Both the position numbers and the translations under genes were made by a program. The notes below the pieces were generated by a model. It saw only the letters and a program-made list of their open reading frames with translations. It ran no database searches and was not told where the DNA came from. A stretch of 64,000 bases of DNA from Toxoplasma gondii ME49. Its lineage: Eukaryota > Apicomplexa > Conoidasida > Eucoccidiorida > Sarcocystidae. Position 1 is the first letter of the stretch; each line of letters begins with the position of its first letter. This document shows, one piece after another, positions 14,201 through 28,100 of this stretch. The DNA lies in the NCBI RefSeq assembly GCF_000006565.2, contig NC_031476.1, positions 4,773,900 through 4,837,899 on the forward strand, given 5' to 3'.

Positions 14201-17200
14201 GAAAAGAACTGCCGTTTTAGACGAGAGAGAAACGGCTGCAGCCACAGGTGCACCTGTGCCGCAAATTCGCGTCTGCGACTTCTGGTTCTGTTTAGATTGG
14301 ACCTCTTCATCGTCTCCGGGTGCAGCGGACGAGAGGACAAGTGCCGCGGCTCAGACCGCGAGAACGTCTGAAGAACCTGTTCTGCGGCGGAAGAGAGACA
14401 GAAGCGCGGAGAGCGCGGTCGCGGATCCTCAGAGTAGACGGAAACTGCGAGGGCATGTGAGAGCTCGCGACGGACGCTTGCAGGAAGAAAGAAATGGGGG
14501 AGAGGAAGAGAAACTTCGGGTGAGGCAGTCGGAGAAAGGCGAAGAGATCCGACGCAACGAAGAGGGCGGTCAGGGAGACGAAGCGGGGTGCGAGGAAGTG
14601 GAAGGCGAAGGATTTGTCTTTGCGAATGGGAGAAAGGAAGCTCTTTGCTACGGCAAGGAAGTTCTGAAGAAAGAAGAGGGCGACTCGAAGAAGCGAGGAG
14701 ACCAGAGACAGATCTGTGCAGAGGAAGATGCATGCGCCAACGAAGCTGAAAGAGACCGAGGGGAAGCAACGCGTCAGAAGGGAGTAGGGAGGCGCTCCCA
14801 AAGGGGAGACAAAAGTCCGAGAGGCAACGGGAACCAAGGCGACGAAGCACCATCAGAAGTTCCAGGAACATGTGACAGCGGAGAGAAGACAGAAAGACTG
14901 GTGAAGCGAAGCGGTGGTTGTAACGAAGGTGCGAAACACAAGAGAGCCGAGGCAAGAGAAGAAGGGAAAGCGGCGGCACATCGCCCTCTCTCCTGCGCCG
15001 AAGAACGACGAGACACGGTATGGAAGTCCGTTCGTGTTTCTGAAGGCAAAGAACCGCGCGTCCTGGGAAGACAAGAAGCGACGAACAGAGAGACAGGCGA
15101 GGGCGGCGATGAAGCAAACGAAGACGAAAGACGAGGGAAAGAACCAGACGGATGGGACATTCACTGGACGAAAAAGCGGAGTGGGGACAGCAAAGGTCGA
15201 GTGCAAACGGAGAGAGGGGAGCAAAATCTGAAGAAGTGTCAAGAGGAGCGAAAACGCTGTCTCGAGGTAACAGACGCTGGAGACAGTGAATGCGGAAGCG
15301 AGGCAGAGAGAGAGAAGAAAGAGAAACATCAAGACATGAACGAGCACGCACAGACTCAACGAACGACTCGGCGCGACGTTGACGGCTCGTGTGTGACCTC
15401 ACTGAAGGTGGAAACGAATTCGAGTGAAGAAAAGAAGACTGCGACTACAGAACGAGGAACAGAACATTCTTTTGCAGACTTACATTCAGCACAGCGATGG
15501 CTTGCTGCTTCGTTTTCTAGTGAAGACGCGTCTGAAGCCAGTGACGAAGCTCAGAAAAGAGAACGCAGAGACCACCCTCGACATGTGGAAGACGAAGAGG
15601 AAGAACTCACGCGCGAAATCCCGGAAAATAAAGCGTCAAAAAGAGAGAACGACTCAAGCGGTTGCGGCGTAGACTTAAAAAAAACTGACGAAAGTAAAGA
15701 ATCTGATTTGACCAGAGGCATGTTGGTGTCGACTCGTTACCAGCGTCAGTCGAAGACCGGTTGTTGCCAGAGTGGCTTTTCTTCTTGCGACTCTCCGCCG
15801 CCCTTCTCTCACATGGCTTCTCAGGCTTTGGATCGCTTTTTCGCCTTCTTTGCTCTCGCGCCCGGCAACAGCTTTCTACAAGCGTTTCCAGGAGAGGCAA
15901 TATGGCACCACAGAGACGAAACCATTTCTTCGTCAGACGCGAGAGAGGCAGAACACCCGTGTGGTTGTGCCTCGCTTCGGTCTGCCTGTCCTTCCGCATT
16001 TCCTTCCCCAGTCTCGTCTCTTGCCTTTCTGTGTTTTCCTGTTTCTTTGTCGGAAGAGAAAATCCACTATGCTGTGCCGCGCAAAGAGGAGACAAAACGA
16101 ATCCGAGGGACAAGCAACGAGAGGCGAGAACAGAGGGCAGGCCTGTGGAGTGGCCTGATCGAAGCCGGATGTCGACAGTGCGAGAGGGAGGAAGAAAACG
16201 GCCTGACAACGCGACTCAGCAGTGCAGAGGAAGAGACAAGCAGAGAAGAGAGGCAAACAGCAGAACTCGAGGAGGAAAGAGGGGATGGAAAAAGAGAAGG
16301 AGAACCACAGAAAGAACCCTTCGCAGAGAACGAACAACCATCGAAGAGCAGACACTCCCCGCAAAAAGTGGCGAAAGAACTCGACGGTCAATCAGGTTCT
16401 CTGGACGGCGCAAAGCATTTAGGCAAAGGGAGGGACGAATCTACAGAGGGATTCCGAAAAAGCAAACCAGCATGCAAAGCAGAGAATTGCGAAGTGCGTA
16501 AGGAGGCGAGAAGGGCAGAAAATGACAAAACCCGAGAGAGAGACAGACGGCAAGAACAGGAAGGAATGAGAAGCAGCGCGTACGAGAGCGGAATCACCAA
16601 CGAAGAAATACAAAGAGAAAATGATAGTGGAACAAGTTTCCTCGATACTGCAATCCGCCAGTCACTTCTTTGGGATGCCCTGTTCTCTTCCTGGTACGAC
16701 GAGGCACATATTAGAGGCAAAGACAGGAGGGCGAGTGCTGACAGTACAGACGACGACCGACTCACGTTCGATGGCCCTCACTGCTCCAGTGTTTTTTCCC
16801 TTTCCCAGAAAGTAGCAGAATCGCGTCGGAGACGAGTGCGAAAGCTTCTGTGCAGAGGGTTAGAGGTGCTGGATCGAGTAATCGAGGCTATAAACGAGGA
16901 AAAATACAGGAGTGCCACGATCAGTGAAGACGCCAGTGGAACTGCGGGAAAGGCAAACGGAGCTGTGGACGAAGGCCGGACAGAAGAGGAAAGGTCCCGG
17001 GAAAACGTCACACCCGGGGAAGACGCAAGGTGCCTGTTGAAGACGAGAACCACGGAAGAGCAAGAAGCGACGGGAGGTCAGGCAGGAGAAGCAAAACGCA
17101 CTCACGACTCTGCAGAGGAAGACGGTAAGGAAGTCCGCCCAGCGATTTTCAGTTTCTGCATCAGTATTTCACGCGCTCAAGACGCCTTTCCTGTATCTTT

Positions 17201-18906
17201 GGCTCTACTCTGAATTGCTCATCTGTGTCGCGTTTCTTGCCGTTTGCCTGTGTGTTTGTGTTCTTTCGGCCCTCGTTACTACTTCTGTTTGATGTCTTCC
17301 ATCGCTTTCGCGTCTCATCTAGGCGGTTACGCCTTGCTGCTATTGGCTTTCGTCCCGCAGAAAATGTGTTTCCAGTGAGTGCGTCACTTCTGTCCAGTGC
17401 TTGTACCTTCTAGACTGCCTTGAGTCGTTCATGTCGTTTCTTTTGAGTCCCAAAGTCTTTTGCTTAAAACGGAAGGTCTAGGGTTCCTAGGTGGCCACGA
17501 TTCCAATCCGGTCGTTGCCTTTTGTTGCGCTGAGTGCAGACCTTGGTCGAAGCAGCGAGCCTTCCATGGAGATGTCCACTGGACTTTGTGCGCTGGAGTC
17601 TAGCGTTTCGGCTGCTCCACGTTCGCGTTCATCACGACCCCCTAATGATGCTAGCCCATCGACACTGTCGAGGCGAGGTGACGCGCAAGATCCAGGAACT
17701 TCAAATCTGTCGAGCTTCGAAAGACCATTCTCACTTTCCGCTGCACAGTTTCCGTCTTTCTCTGACTCTTCGTTGTCGAGTTCTGCTGTCCCTTCGTCGG
17801 CTTCGCGTGTTTCGTCCTCTTCCCCTGCCTCGGCTGTGTCTCGCTCTTCCCTGCCATATCCATTCCTGACAGAACGCATGAAAACAGAGGAGGGGGTAGA
17901 GCGACTACGGGCAAACGAAGTCAAGGACGAAACTGAACAAGGGGAAGGAAAGGGAAAGGATCCTTTTTCACCGGGTGCTGTTCGTGACGCGAAGTCCAGA
18001 ACGCAAAGCTCCGAAGAAGGACATAGACAAAACTGTTTACACTTCCCTAAGCTGGAGTCGGGAAAATGTGACGATTCTTCCCTTTCGAAATTAACGGGAC
18101 CTTCGGTCACCCTTTCGGATTCTTCAGTTACTCTTTCACACTCTGTTTCTACCCCAGTTCCGTCCGCCCCGCAGTCTTTCACCTGCATTCTAGAGCCACT
18201 TCCAAAAGAGACAGAGACTGGGTGTCCTTTGTATAGAGCAGAGCCCAGCCCAACCGTCTTTCACTCGGCGAAGAATCTGTCGTGCCGCTCCCCTTCTCAT
18301 GTCGCTTCCTTCTTATCTCTGACAAAAGCGTCTGTATCTCCGAAAACGGAGGCGAATCTCGCTTTTGCTTCTATTTCTTGTGAGAGTCACTGTGAAAGTG
18401 ATGCGGAGGCTTTACGGCCTTCTTCAGATCATCAGTATATCCCGTCACAACCCCAGTGCTGTTCGTCTGGGAGTTACTCGAGTGGGCTTGCCAACAACTC
18501 TCCGCTCTCTATTCATTCCGTTAGAGCGCATCCGCCTCCCTCATCATGCAAGACAGAGACATACGCTTTTTGTGTCGAGGCGGGGCCTGCGAACAAGCTT
18601 TGTCGGCGTCACGTTTTACGGCAGGAGAGAGACTTTGAGACACCGGCAAGTCCCAGTTTTCAGCAACAAGGAATGTCTGATTCGGAAAAACAAACGCGAC
18701 ATGAACGTGGCGAGAAAGAATCAAACGGGAAGAGCGAAAAGAGCGAAGCTGCTGCCGGAGAAGAAGGAACGGACAGAGGAAAATGCCTGGCGGAGAGCAG
18801 CGGGTACGAAGCTGGCGGTGGAAAGAAATGTGGAGAAGGGGGAACAGAAAGACAGGGAAAAGAAACACGAACGGGTGGAGGATGGGAGGAAGGCATATGT
18901 CAGTAA
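2287..18906 (+). CDS. Gene A: giant low-complexity protein of unknown function (about 4,870 aa, five exons)
   Basis: Proposed exons are 2287-9006, 9572-10592, 10976-13545, 14190-17124 and 17540-18906. Each junction is GT..AG and keeps codon phase (0, 1, 0, 1), giving 14,613 nt or 4,871 codons. The start at 2287 is chosen because it sits in caaaATGG, the coccidian consensus; an earlier in-frame ATG is at 2017. I recognise no domain. Exon 1 is Ser/Pro-rich, then Glu/Arg/Lys-rich. A helical island near residue 720-770 (around DSSFEQELFQMQFDFQQERQ) may be folded. Exon 3 has a Ser-rich pyrimidine-coded tract (12.33-12.87 kb), then a basic Arg/Lys segment with Cys and aromatic residues (13.0-13.3 kb). 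Exon 4 is extremely charged, with an aromatic island near 16.65-16.9 kb. The first and last junctions are least certain: an extra exon at 17323 or an acceptor at 17490 is possible. It could be two genes, but no in-frame stop forces a split. Confidence 0.6.
9007..9571 (+). other. Gene A intron 1
   Basis: The donor GAG|gtatgt at 9007 and the acceptor ctttgcag ending at 9571 both fall at phase 0, joining two long open frames that lie in different frames. The first exon's frame runs only about 190 nt past the donor before a stop. Confidence 0.65.
10593..10975 (+). other. Gene A intron 2
   Basis: The donor CAG|gtaaga at 10593 leaves one base of a codon. The acceptor at 10975 (ccctccccacttcag) supplies the other two and enters the long open frame running to 13590. 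Two nearer acceptors, ending at 10674 and 10798, lead to early stops, which is why they were not used. Confidence 0.6.
13546..14189 (+). other. Gene A intron 3
   Basis: The donor GGG|gtgaga at 13546 precedes the apparent stop at 13588 by 14 codons. The acceptor at 14189 follows a dense pyrimidine tract (14147-14180) and restores phase 0 into a 978-codon open frame. The upstream ATG at 14163 lies inside the pyrimidine tract and is probably not a start. Confidence 0.55.
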
Positions 18907-21753
18907 CTGGGAAAGCGAGAATGGGAAGCAAGAAAAAACAGACGATTTCGAAGTGATACCTCCGACTCAAATGTCTTATCAACTGTCGAGATCCACCTTA
19001 CCTACAGGGGTTTTTCTGTTACGTGACAGGCGATGTGTTGAAGACTAGTTTGCATGCGCTCATTGTAACATGCAATTTATTTGGGCACTGCAGGACGGAA
19101 CCGTTATCAAGTCCCAGGTGACACGTGCAGACAGACGTTCAGGAAAGGTTCACTCGCCCTTCTTTGGTGGATATGCATCGTGTGTCGTGTATCGCCAGAT
19201 GCCAGCGGAACAGGGAAACAGCAGCGTCTGCCTCACTTCTCTAGAGGAAGGTGACAGAGAACATTTGATATTGTGTTGTTTTGGTGCTTAACCGCACCAG
19301 AACTAAACTGCTGTGAACAGAGGAGTTCCCAAGTATTGCTGAGGAAGCAAACGTTACATGGTGCTCGTAGTTACGTTGTCTGGTACGGTCTTTTACGTGG
19401 AACAACACAGTGAACGGTACAGTACTTCCCCGGAAACCATTGTGAGATAGAGGGAGGGAAAGTAAGATTCTGGTAAAAAAGCAGGTCTGTGTTGCTGGGG
19501 TACGCAGAGCACCCCGGCAGAAAGAACAAAAGATACTTTTTTTAACTGATAAATGGCACTTGCTAGCAGCAAGAAACACTGGAGTGAAAGCAGGAAGTTC
19601 CCCTTTTGGGGGACTTTGGCGCGGGACGTCTAAAAGCAGCACAGTTGACTCTGTCCTCAACCTCAGAAAAGACAGAGAAAATTGTATCGAACAGAGACTC
19701 AATCCAACTATACCAAGATATATATTTCAAATTAGCGCCATGCCTTGAGCAGTTCCGCCACGTTTCCGTGCTCAAGAGATCAATTACCATGGACACTTTG
19801 TCTGATACAGCTGCCAATACAGAAAGTTTCAACATTTGGAAAGTCTACACGTAAGCCGTATTGATTTCAATTTTCGATTGCCTTAACAAGATGGAAGACT
19901 TGGTGTGATATCCAGTCTGCTCTTTTCGCCTCAGCAGGACAGGGCTCTCTGTAACCACGTACGGCTGCCCACACTCTGCGCTGTGATTATGAAAAACACC
20001 ACTTCTACGGTCAAATGCAACCAATTACACTTCTCCACAAATGAAGGTTGTACTCTCCTGTCTTGCAAAACAGACACACTTTCGCGGAATCGGGGAGAAG
20101 TGGAGACAACCACTTTGCGCCCTTTTCTTTGTGTGGCCGGTTCTCGGTAGACGCAGGCTTGCATGCGCCTAAATATTCGGTAGCAGAACTATATTTTCAT
20201 CTGTATCGAGAAATGGAAGAAATCTTACAAAGACGACGGGGCAACCTACATTAGGACGAGCCACTTCCGTAAGCGGATCCTGGTCTCAGGTGCAAGCGAA
20301 AACGTTTTCAGTCATACAGAGGACGCAGACGTCTTCACCAAGAGGTCAGTACACTAGAGGTGTCAGTATGTGAGCCTTCTGTTCGCCATTTCTGTATGTT
20401 TTGTAGCGGAAGTCACTCGCAGGGGAACTGCACAACTGTAGTTACCCGGATGGATGCTGCACGACGATGGAAGTCGAAGCAAATATGGGATCAGGTCATG
20501 CGTTAGAGATAAAGTTCGCTAGAGAGAAAGGAATAGGTGTATATCTATATAATTTGTAAGTGTAAACACGAGAAACAGGGATCTGAATCGAGGACTTGCG
20601 GCGGTAACCACGGGGGGGCTATGGATGCTGACGGGCTTTCTCTGCCCCGCCATCCAGATGCGGGCTGTTTCCTGAGTTATTTACACATTTTCTCGTCATT
20701 TCAGCCCCACTTCTCTCCTTTATGCCGCCTCTCGCTCTCGAATTGTCGGCGTGTTTTCTCCAAATTCAAATCGTCGGGAATCCGAGCTTCCAAAAACCAG
20801 GAAACCCGCTTAAGCGTGACCCCCGTCCTCGCTTCTGTCGTGTCGGCCAGTGTATGTACACCGCGAATCTAGCGCGAGGTGGCCGAGTTGCCGGTTCGCA
20901 GAAACCACTTACCACTTGTTCCGTTTAAAACTGTCCCAACAAAAATTCGCATTTTGCTTGCTTTTGAATAGCGAGGACAAAAGACATCCTCTTCGCAAGC
21001 CCAATCGGAGAACTTAGTTCTTTCCATCGCGGTCTGTGATAGTTGCCTAGCGTGGCACATGAGTCTAGTCCATCTCCTGCTAAATGGTATACTCATTTTG
21101 CGTCCCAGTGAGCCTTGCTCCTTGTTTCTTGTGAGAGGCCAAAGTGAAAAAACCCTTCCCGCCGTAAAAATCCCGAGTGCTTTTCTTGTCATTCGTTTTC
21201 TTAGAAGAGTAATATCCTGGAGAAGCCTAGGGAAACGAAGCATGTGAAGATTGCCTACTCGCGCGTGTCTTCACCTCCCGCCTTCCGCCCCCTCGCGCCG
21301 TTCGCGCATATCGCGCTGCCGAGAAGTCAACTTGACCTTTCGACAAGCCGTAAAAACACAAAAGCGATTTACCAGAGTCCTTATTACGACAAAAAGCTCG
21401 GGAAGAATACATGCTTTTTTCTCGACTCCAGGCGTTCGCAGGTTCCTCCGTTTTCCTCCCTGTTTTAGTCTTTCGCAAACTTTCGAGATGCCGCCGACCT
21501 AGCTCCCTCCTCTGTGTCTTGTGACAGCGGGAGTCGCAGGTACTGGCTTTCTCGCTGTGACCCATTTGGAGTTTTTGCTCCTGTTTCTCTCCGATTCTCC
21601 AACTTTTCTGACATGAATAAAGCCCGCTTCCCGGAAATTTTTTTTTATTTTTCTTTGGCTCCCTAAAACCGACGCATGTGGCCAGAAGGTGCCCGACAAG
21701 CCGCTGCCCTTCAACATCTATCGACAGCGATCTGAGAGAGTGCAAGCGACACG

Positions 21754-21786
<33 letters not shown>

Positions 21787-22166
21787 CCCATATACATGTA
21801 CACACCTGTGCATACATGCATACATGTAAGGTTATACCTGTTCGTAGTATCCTTGTCAATCCTGAGATCTGTTTTTGCGTGTTATTACGCTCAATGATGC
21901 GATTTTTTTGCTTCTTTGTCCAGCCCCCGACCGTCTGTGGCTCGTGCGTGAATCCTGTTAATAATTCTGGGTTTTTACAGAAGCCGACGTCAAACACGGT
22001 CTCTGTTTTCTCACAAGGCCTTTCCCCCTAACGCATGCAAGTTTTCACCTTGTCTCTGAGGCGCGAGGTGAGAAGGAAAGGCCGCGAAGCACAAAGGAAC
22101 GTGGTGAAGTCAAAACAAATACCGTTACTCAACACCTACAACTGACCCAACTACCGTGTTACAAGC
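18907..22166. other. Intergenic region between genes A and B
   Basis: No supported gene. Short frames of at most 120 codons lack matching splice sites or coding-like composition. It should hold the 3' UTR of gene A, the promoter and 5' UTR of gene B, and a TA microsatellite near 21753-21786. The last 900 bases are pyrimidine-rich on the plus strand, as expected for a 5' UTR or untranslated intron of gene B. Confidence 0.6.
21753..21788. repeat. TA microsatellite upstream of gene B
   Basis: An alternating TA run with one G interruption, followed by a GT/AC-rich stretch up to about 21826. It lies in intergenic DNA 380 bases before the gene B start codon. Confidence 0.85.
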
Positions 22167-25100
22167 ATGGCCTCTTCGACCCCGCTGTCTTCCCCTTTCT
22201 CGCCTTCCCAAGCGTACGGCCTTCCTGCAACTGACGGAGCTTCGCTTCGCTGCGTAGCCTCTGCCGAAAAAGAGGCAGGAGACACGCGCGAGATCCTAGC
22301 GGAACGAGAAGCGACGAGGACGCCGGCAGACGCAGACGAGGCTTCCTTGGCTTCCCAGCTTGTGGAGGAACTGGAGAAAGTGAAGAAGCTCTTTGCCAAA
22401 GAACCTTACCCCGGAAGCGCTCTCGAATGGTGCCTTTTGAATCTCCCCAGAAAACCACACCTTCTCCGAGACCAGGGACTTGAAGAAGACGAAGACGAGG
22501 AGGACGACTGTGAAGATGAGGAAGAAGACAGTGAAGAAGAAGAAAGTGAAGATGAGGAACATGCAGAAAGAGAAGCCGGAGAGGGAGAAAAGGGAGGAGA
22601 CAGCGACCAACACGGCGGAGGGCTGCCCGGGACTGGGGGGCATCTTTGTGTCTTTCGCGGAGCGGAGGAGGACGTGGATGGGAGGAAGGTCACCGCTCCG
22701 GCATGTATGTACACGACAAGTCGATATGCTTCTTCTCACTCCTCTTCTCTTCCCTTTTCTCATACCTTCTCTGCTCTTGTGTCTGCCACAGAAAGCCGAA
22801 CAGGCTCCTTGAGTCGACAGAGCACTGCGGCAGACATGTCCGCAAAGGGTCTTGAAGCCCCAACGCCACTTCCGACCGCGGGCGTGGACACTGTGTCTCC
22901 GTCGCAGCTAGCCACTCAGGAGGGAGACCCGGGCAGAGGCTCCAGCGCTGAAAGTTTCTTTCAGTCCGAGTTTTCCGCTGCCTCGTCAGCCGTTCCCCAT
23001 ACGACGCTCTCTCCTTCTTCCGTCTCCTCTCGAGCTTCCTCTCCGTCAGCCTGTCCTCCTGAAGTTGGAGGGCAAGAAAGACAGGCTGAGCTTTGCCTTC
23101 CCAAGGCGGCTTCAGACAACGATGAAGGAGCAGAAGAACAGACAGACGAAGAGTGTCGGGAGGAGACAGACGAAGGAAACCGACAAGAACAGGAGACAGC
23201 AGAGAGTGATCCCTTGCATTTTCACGTTCTTCCGTCTCCTCTGAGTCATGGAAAGGTGGGTTCGCGCGCGCAGCTGCTCCTCGCCTCTGCCGCTTCTCTC
23301 GAGTGGCACACCCCAGCCACTGTCATGGAAGAAGAGGAGGCAGTTCCTCGTGACTCTGAGAGAGAAGAGAACTCGCTGAGGCAGAGAGCTGGAGCGAGAG
23401 CGAACGCGTCGACGGTCAAAAGCGAGGAAGAGAATGACGCGTTGAGTGGAGAGAAGAGAGAGGGAACAATGACCAACAAACAGGACAGCGAAACAGACTT
23501 TCCAACATACTGGAGCCTTGAAAGAAGAGGAGAAAACAGTGAAGAGAGGGAACACGGGGAAGAGTCACGCGTTGTCCGCAAAGAGAGGCTGGATCAGCTG
23601 TGCAAGGCATCCGGGGACAAAAACACCACCGGTGCGTCGTTCGCCAATACTTTGAGCTCCGTGTCTTCCTGTGTTGCTTCACCTCCTTCTTCCTTCTCTT
23701 CCCGTCCTTCCCTCGACTTGTCCTCTCCGTCGGCCCTCTCTGGAGGTACGGACCAGGGGAGGCCGGTCTTCGCCTGGTCTCCGAACACTGAGGAAGCTGA
23801 GGACACAGAGACGACAGAGAACGACACCATCGAGAAGATTTCTGCAAATGCTCCCCGTGCATTTACGCGCCCTACCCCGTCTTCTTCCTTCTCGTGTTCT
23901 ACGTCAGCATGTGCAGGTGATTCTTCTTCGGCGCTGGTTTCTGTTCCTTCTTGCCCAGCTCAGGAGGACCCTTTCCTTGGCGTCCAAGGAGCCGACTGTG
24001 TTCAGACAGCCTGTGAGGCCAGGAGAGAAACTCTGTCTCCAGCGTCAGACACACCGAAACCGTTTTCTCTGGAGAAGCACAGCTCTGCAGAGGAGGAGAG
24101 TGTCGCCGACGCAAGCGTCTCGCCGGTCGAAGAAGGCGAGCTCTGCTTCCACAATGCCTCGTTTCCAATCGAAAACGGGAGTTCGTGTCTTGCTGAGAGT
24201 GCGTCTTTGGAAAAGGACAGAGACACCGTGTCTCCCTTTTCCCCGAAGGCGAGGGAGGCAGGGCATCTTGATTCAGAAGAGCCTGTCCCTGGCGTTGACC
24301 CCTCACAGCGGGAGCTGCAGATAAGCTCCGACGGTGGACAACAGGAAGAGGAAAGAATCCAAGAGGCGCCTCACCGGATCAGAGAAGCGGATGAAGAACC
24401 ACATCAAAATAGTCGAGAAAACCAAGAAATGACTCCTGGACAAGAAGCAAAAGTCCCTCCCGGAAGCTTTGCCGAGGTCTGGCAAGACTGGACGGCCACA
24501 AGTCAGCTCGTTATCGGAGCCCGGCGCATTGCGGTGTATCGCCAGCGGGGCGCCGTTGCGTCTCCGAGCTTGCAGGCGAGTCCCCTGCCGCTTTCTCCCG
24601 AGTTGTCGAATTCATCTGCTGCCGGTGAAAGGGAAAAAAACCGAGAAGCAGGAGTAAATGCGTCTTCTTCGGGCCGGGGAGAAAACAGAGAAGTGCAGGG
24701 ACAGGAAGCCCCGAGAGAGACTCCGCAGGGAGAAGAAGACGAGCGCGCGGTAGGGCCGAGGACGAGAGAAGGAAAAGAAGAGAAGGAAGCCTGTGGAGAG
24801 AGAGTGATAGCCTCGAAAGGAAACGAGAGCAACGGAGACTTTGTATGTGCTGAAGAAGAGAGACAGATACACAAGAGCGAGGCAGGGAGCAAAGCAGACG
24901 GACACGACGGAGAAGGTGTGAGACGAGCAGTGATTTCGTATCGAGCATTCAAGAAAGTAAGAACGTCGAGCAAAGATATTGTTCTACACAACAGTCATAA
25001 ACAATCTGAGAGGGTAGCCAGAGAGAGAGAGAGGGGAGGAAGAACTGGAATACGAAACCGGGGGCTTGAGGTGTGCTCTGCTTGTCTGTTCTCCCTCCGT

Positions 25101-28100
25101 TGTTACTTCTCTTTGTTCTCGGTGCCGCCACACTCGTTCACTCTCTTTCGCTTCCGATGGAGGTTCCGAATCGTTGTTTCGAAGTTCTCACTCTCATGGG
25201 GCGTGTCTGAGTTCGTCGTTCATGGCTGCGTTCAGTTCTCACATTTCTCTGCGAAGGTTCCTCTGTGTCTGCTGCTCTCCTCCGACCTTCGGGGAGGCCG
25301 TTCTTGAGTTCTCTGCTTCCTCCCTCTCTCTTCGACTTGTAAGGCCGTGGAGAAAACCGTCTTTCTCGGTGCTTCAGAAAACACCCGCTTCGCGAGTCAT
25401 GCGAGTCTGCGGTGCGAAGACCGCTCTGTACTTCTGCGTTCTTCACGCGTTTTGAAAGGATCCTGTCACCATAGGCCGTCTGCCTTCATGACTTCCGGGG
25501 GGTGGCACTGCGAGCATAGGTCGTCTTTCGCCATCAGTGTCGGTAAGACAGATTAAGTTCACTGTTGTTTTTTTTCGTTCCCCCCATTTTTCTTTTCCTG
25601 TACAGCTGAGGACGCGTGTTCCACCCTCCTTTGCGCCCTTTTTCACTCCGGCGACGTATGTACAGCTGCTGCGGGATCTGGGTGGCCACACAGACTGCCA
25701 GCTTTTGATTCGCACGCTGCTTAACGCATGTGAGCGAAGGACTGGAAAAAAGCGCGAAAACAGGGAGAAGAGCAGGGACAGCGGAGCGAGCACCGCGGGG
25801 GACGAGACGAGGTGAAGAAAAGACGAGGGGAAAGGCCACCAGTGGCGAGAAAAAGAGAGAGAAACGTGGGTAGAGAGGACAAGGGGAGCGGCCGCGGCAT
25901 GAGGCATGGCGACGAAAAAAGAAAGACAATAAGAGGAAAGAATGAGAGACAAAAGGACGCGAGAACGAAGAACGGAGAGGGGGAAAAAGGCATGGTATAC
26001 GAGCAGAAGTTGCCGGAGAATTCCCCCCAGCAACTGGGATGAGACACGACAAATCACCATAGAAAAATCAAGCGAAGAACGGATTAACTGAGTGATGCCA
26101 TACAGGCGGAACGGGTGGATAGTGCAGTTCGCAAGGCAACATGCTGGAGGGGACACCCAGAAACTGTGCTGGGAGGGAAAGAGGTTTCAACTCGTTCACT
26201 CAAGGGAATGCCGACAGGAAGCAGAGCGTCGAGAGAAGAACTAGAGACGCGAAGGAAGAACGGTTGCTAACGCAGAACTGAGATCACGCGGCAGAAACAT
26301 ATTTGAAGGAAAAGGCAGCAGAGACACAGGAGACAGCTCTGAAAAGTGAAAGGCTCCATCGTGGTGCTGGCTGTCAACAAGAGAGCGAGGTCTTTCCAGA
26401 TTTCCAGGAGAAGTGCCTGTTCTTTCATTGTTTCTTTTCTGTTGGAGTTCTTCTTTTGCGAAGACTGTTCTCGCTCTTCAATCGATTTCAAAGGTTGAGT
26501 CTTCCACCTCGTCGCTGCCGGTTTGTCTCCCCCTCTGGGTGTCTTGCCCGTTCTCAGTGCCTCGTCTTCAGGTTTCTCTGTGTCTCTCTCTCGCTTCAGC
26601 ATTTAATCGCTTTTTGCGACGCCAGTGCGAGGCCTTTGTCGACGGATCCAGGCGACTCACGAAAGCGGTAAAGAGACAAAGCGCGGGGCAAAGAAGTCGA
26701 AAAGTGCAGAGACAGTGGCAAGGGCGAGAAAAGGGAAGACTGTACGCTTCCAGCAGTAGCCGTTCAACTGCAAGAGAGTCCCGCGGAGTGTCCGTACACG
26801 CCACGCGCATGCCATGTGTGAGAACGAGAGACAAAGAGAGACCACTAGAGCGAGATAGCAGACGCATGCCAGAGAGGAAAGAACTCGCCGAGAGGACGTA
26901 ACGAGAAAGATGGAAAAGAAACGAGCGACAGAAAAAGAGATGGTTAGACGGGCAGAAGAGATCGATGCAGCACGCTCGACACACGAGAGGTCGACCGGAG
27001 AGAGGCTTCAAGGAAGCGAGGTCGAACGAAGCTGCGCGCGTTTCCAGAGAAAAAGAGGATTTTAGCATTCCCAGAACTCCTGGCGGGTCTGCGTTTGGAG
27101 GCCAGAGACGTTCGTTCAACCTCGTCTCACGTTTCCATCGATGCCTCTGGACTCCGTTTTCTCTTCGTCTCTCGTAGAATTTCAAGCGAATGCTGGAAGC
27201 GTGGTGCGACGACTCCACGCATCTCGCCCTCGCCGCCTTGAAGCAGCAAGATGCAGAGTCGCAGCCGGGATTGCTCGAGTTCTTCATTTCCTACATCGTA
27301 AGTGTTTTCGCTGTTCCCCGCAGATGCGTTTCTTGCATGTCTTGATATGTTGCGGGGAGAGAGTCTCTTGTTTAGGATGGTAGGAAGCGAGTCTCTTCTT
27401 CGTTGACAACTCAGACTCTTCGTCCACTGCGAGATCCATCTGGGGATCTGAACGCGACCCAAATGCCGAGGCTGAAAGCCGCGGGTCCCCAACTTACGCT
27501 TCCGCGAGGTGCATGAGCTCTTTCGCCTCTCGTTTTCTGTTTCGTTGTCGTCTTGAAGTGATTCGTTGGGGGGCGGCTGCTCGCGAGCAATTGGCTTCCT
27601 TTCGTCGCCAGGCGCGGTGTGCACAAGCCACGAAGTTCCTCTCGATGCGGGTCCTGTTCTGCTGGAAAAGACTGTGGACTTTTTCGGCAACCGCAAGCGT
27701 GTAGACGCGCAGACGCCGCGCTTTCTCGAGGCGCCAGCGGCCATCCAGGGGCCTCTTCGTTAGTCGGCGAGAGGCAGTTTTCGTTCACCTGTTTCACTGT
27801 TTGCCTCGTTGCAATCTGTTTTAGAATCTCCTGGGCGAAGTGCGGCTCACTGGTGACCTTCTCAGAAGCTCCAAGTCCGGTCGTTCCGCCAAGCTCGGCT
27901 CTTCCAGTCGAGACCCGTAGACACTGCATGCAGGGGGACCATCGCCTCAACAGCGATCGCTTCAGCTGCCAGATGCCATCGTTCTGGAAGGCGCCATCTC
28001 GGCGTCTTTCGTTTGTCAGGACGCGCGAGTCACTGCTGGTTCCCTTTCTCGAGGTAGAGAGACTCTCGGACCTTGCTCTGTGTGCCTCCACTTTCTCTGT

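Noticed and set aside
14074..15402. A 442-codon open frame on the minus strand
   Set aside because: It is the antisense shadow of gene A exon 4; the Ser/Leu/Arg/Phe composition is the complement of Glu/Arg/Lys-rich coding.
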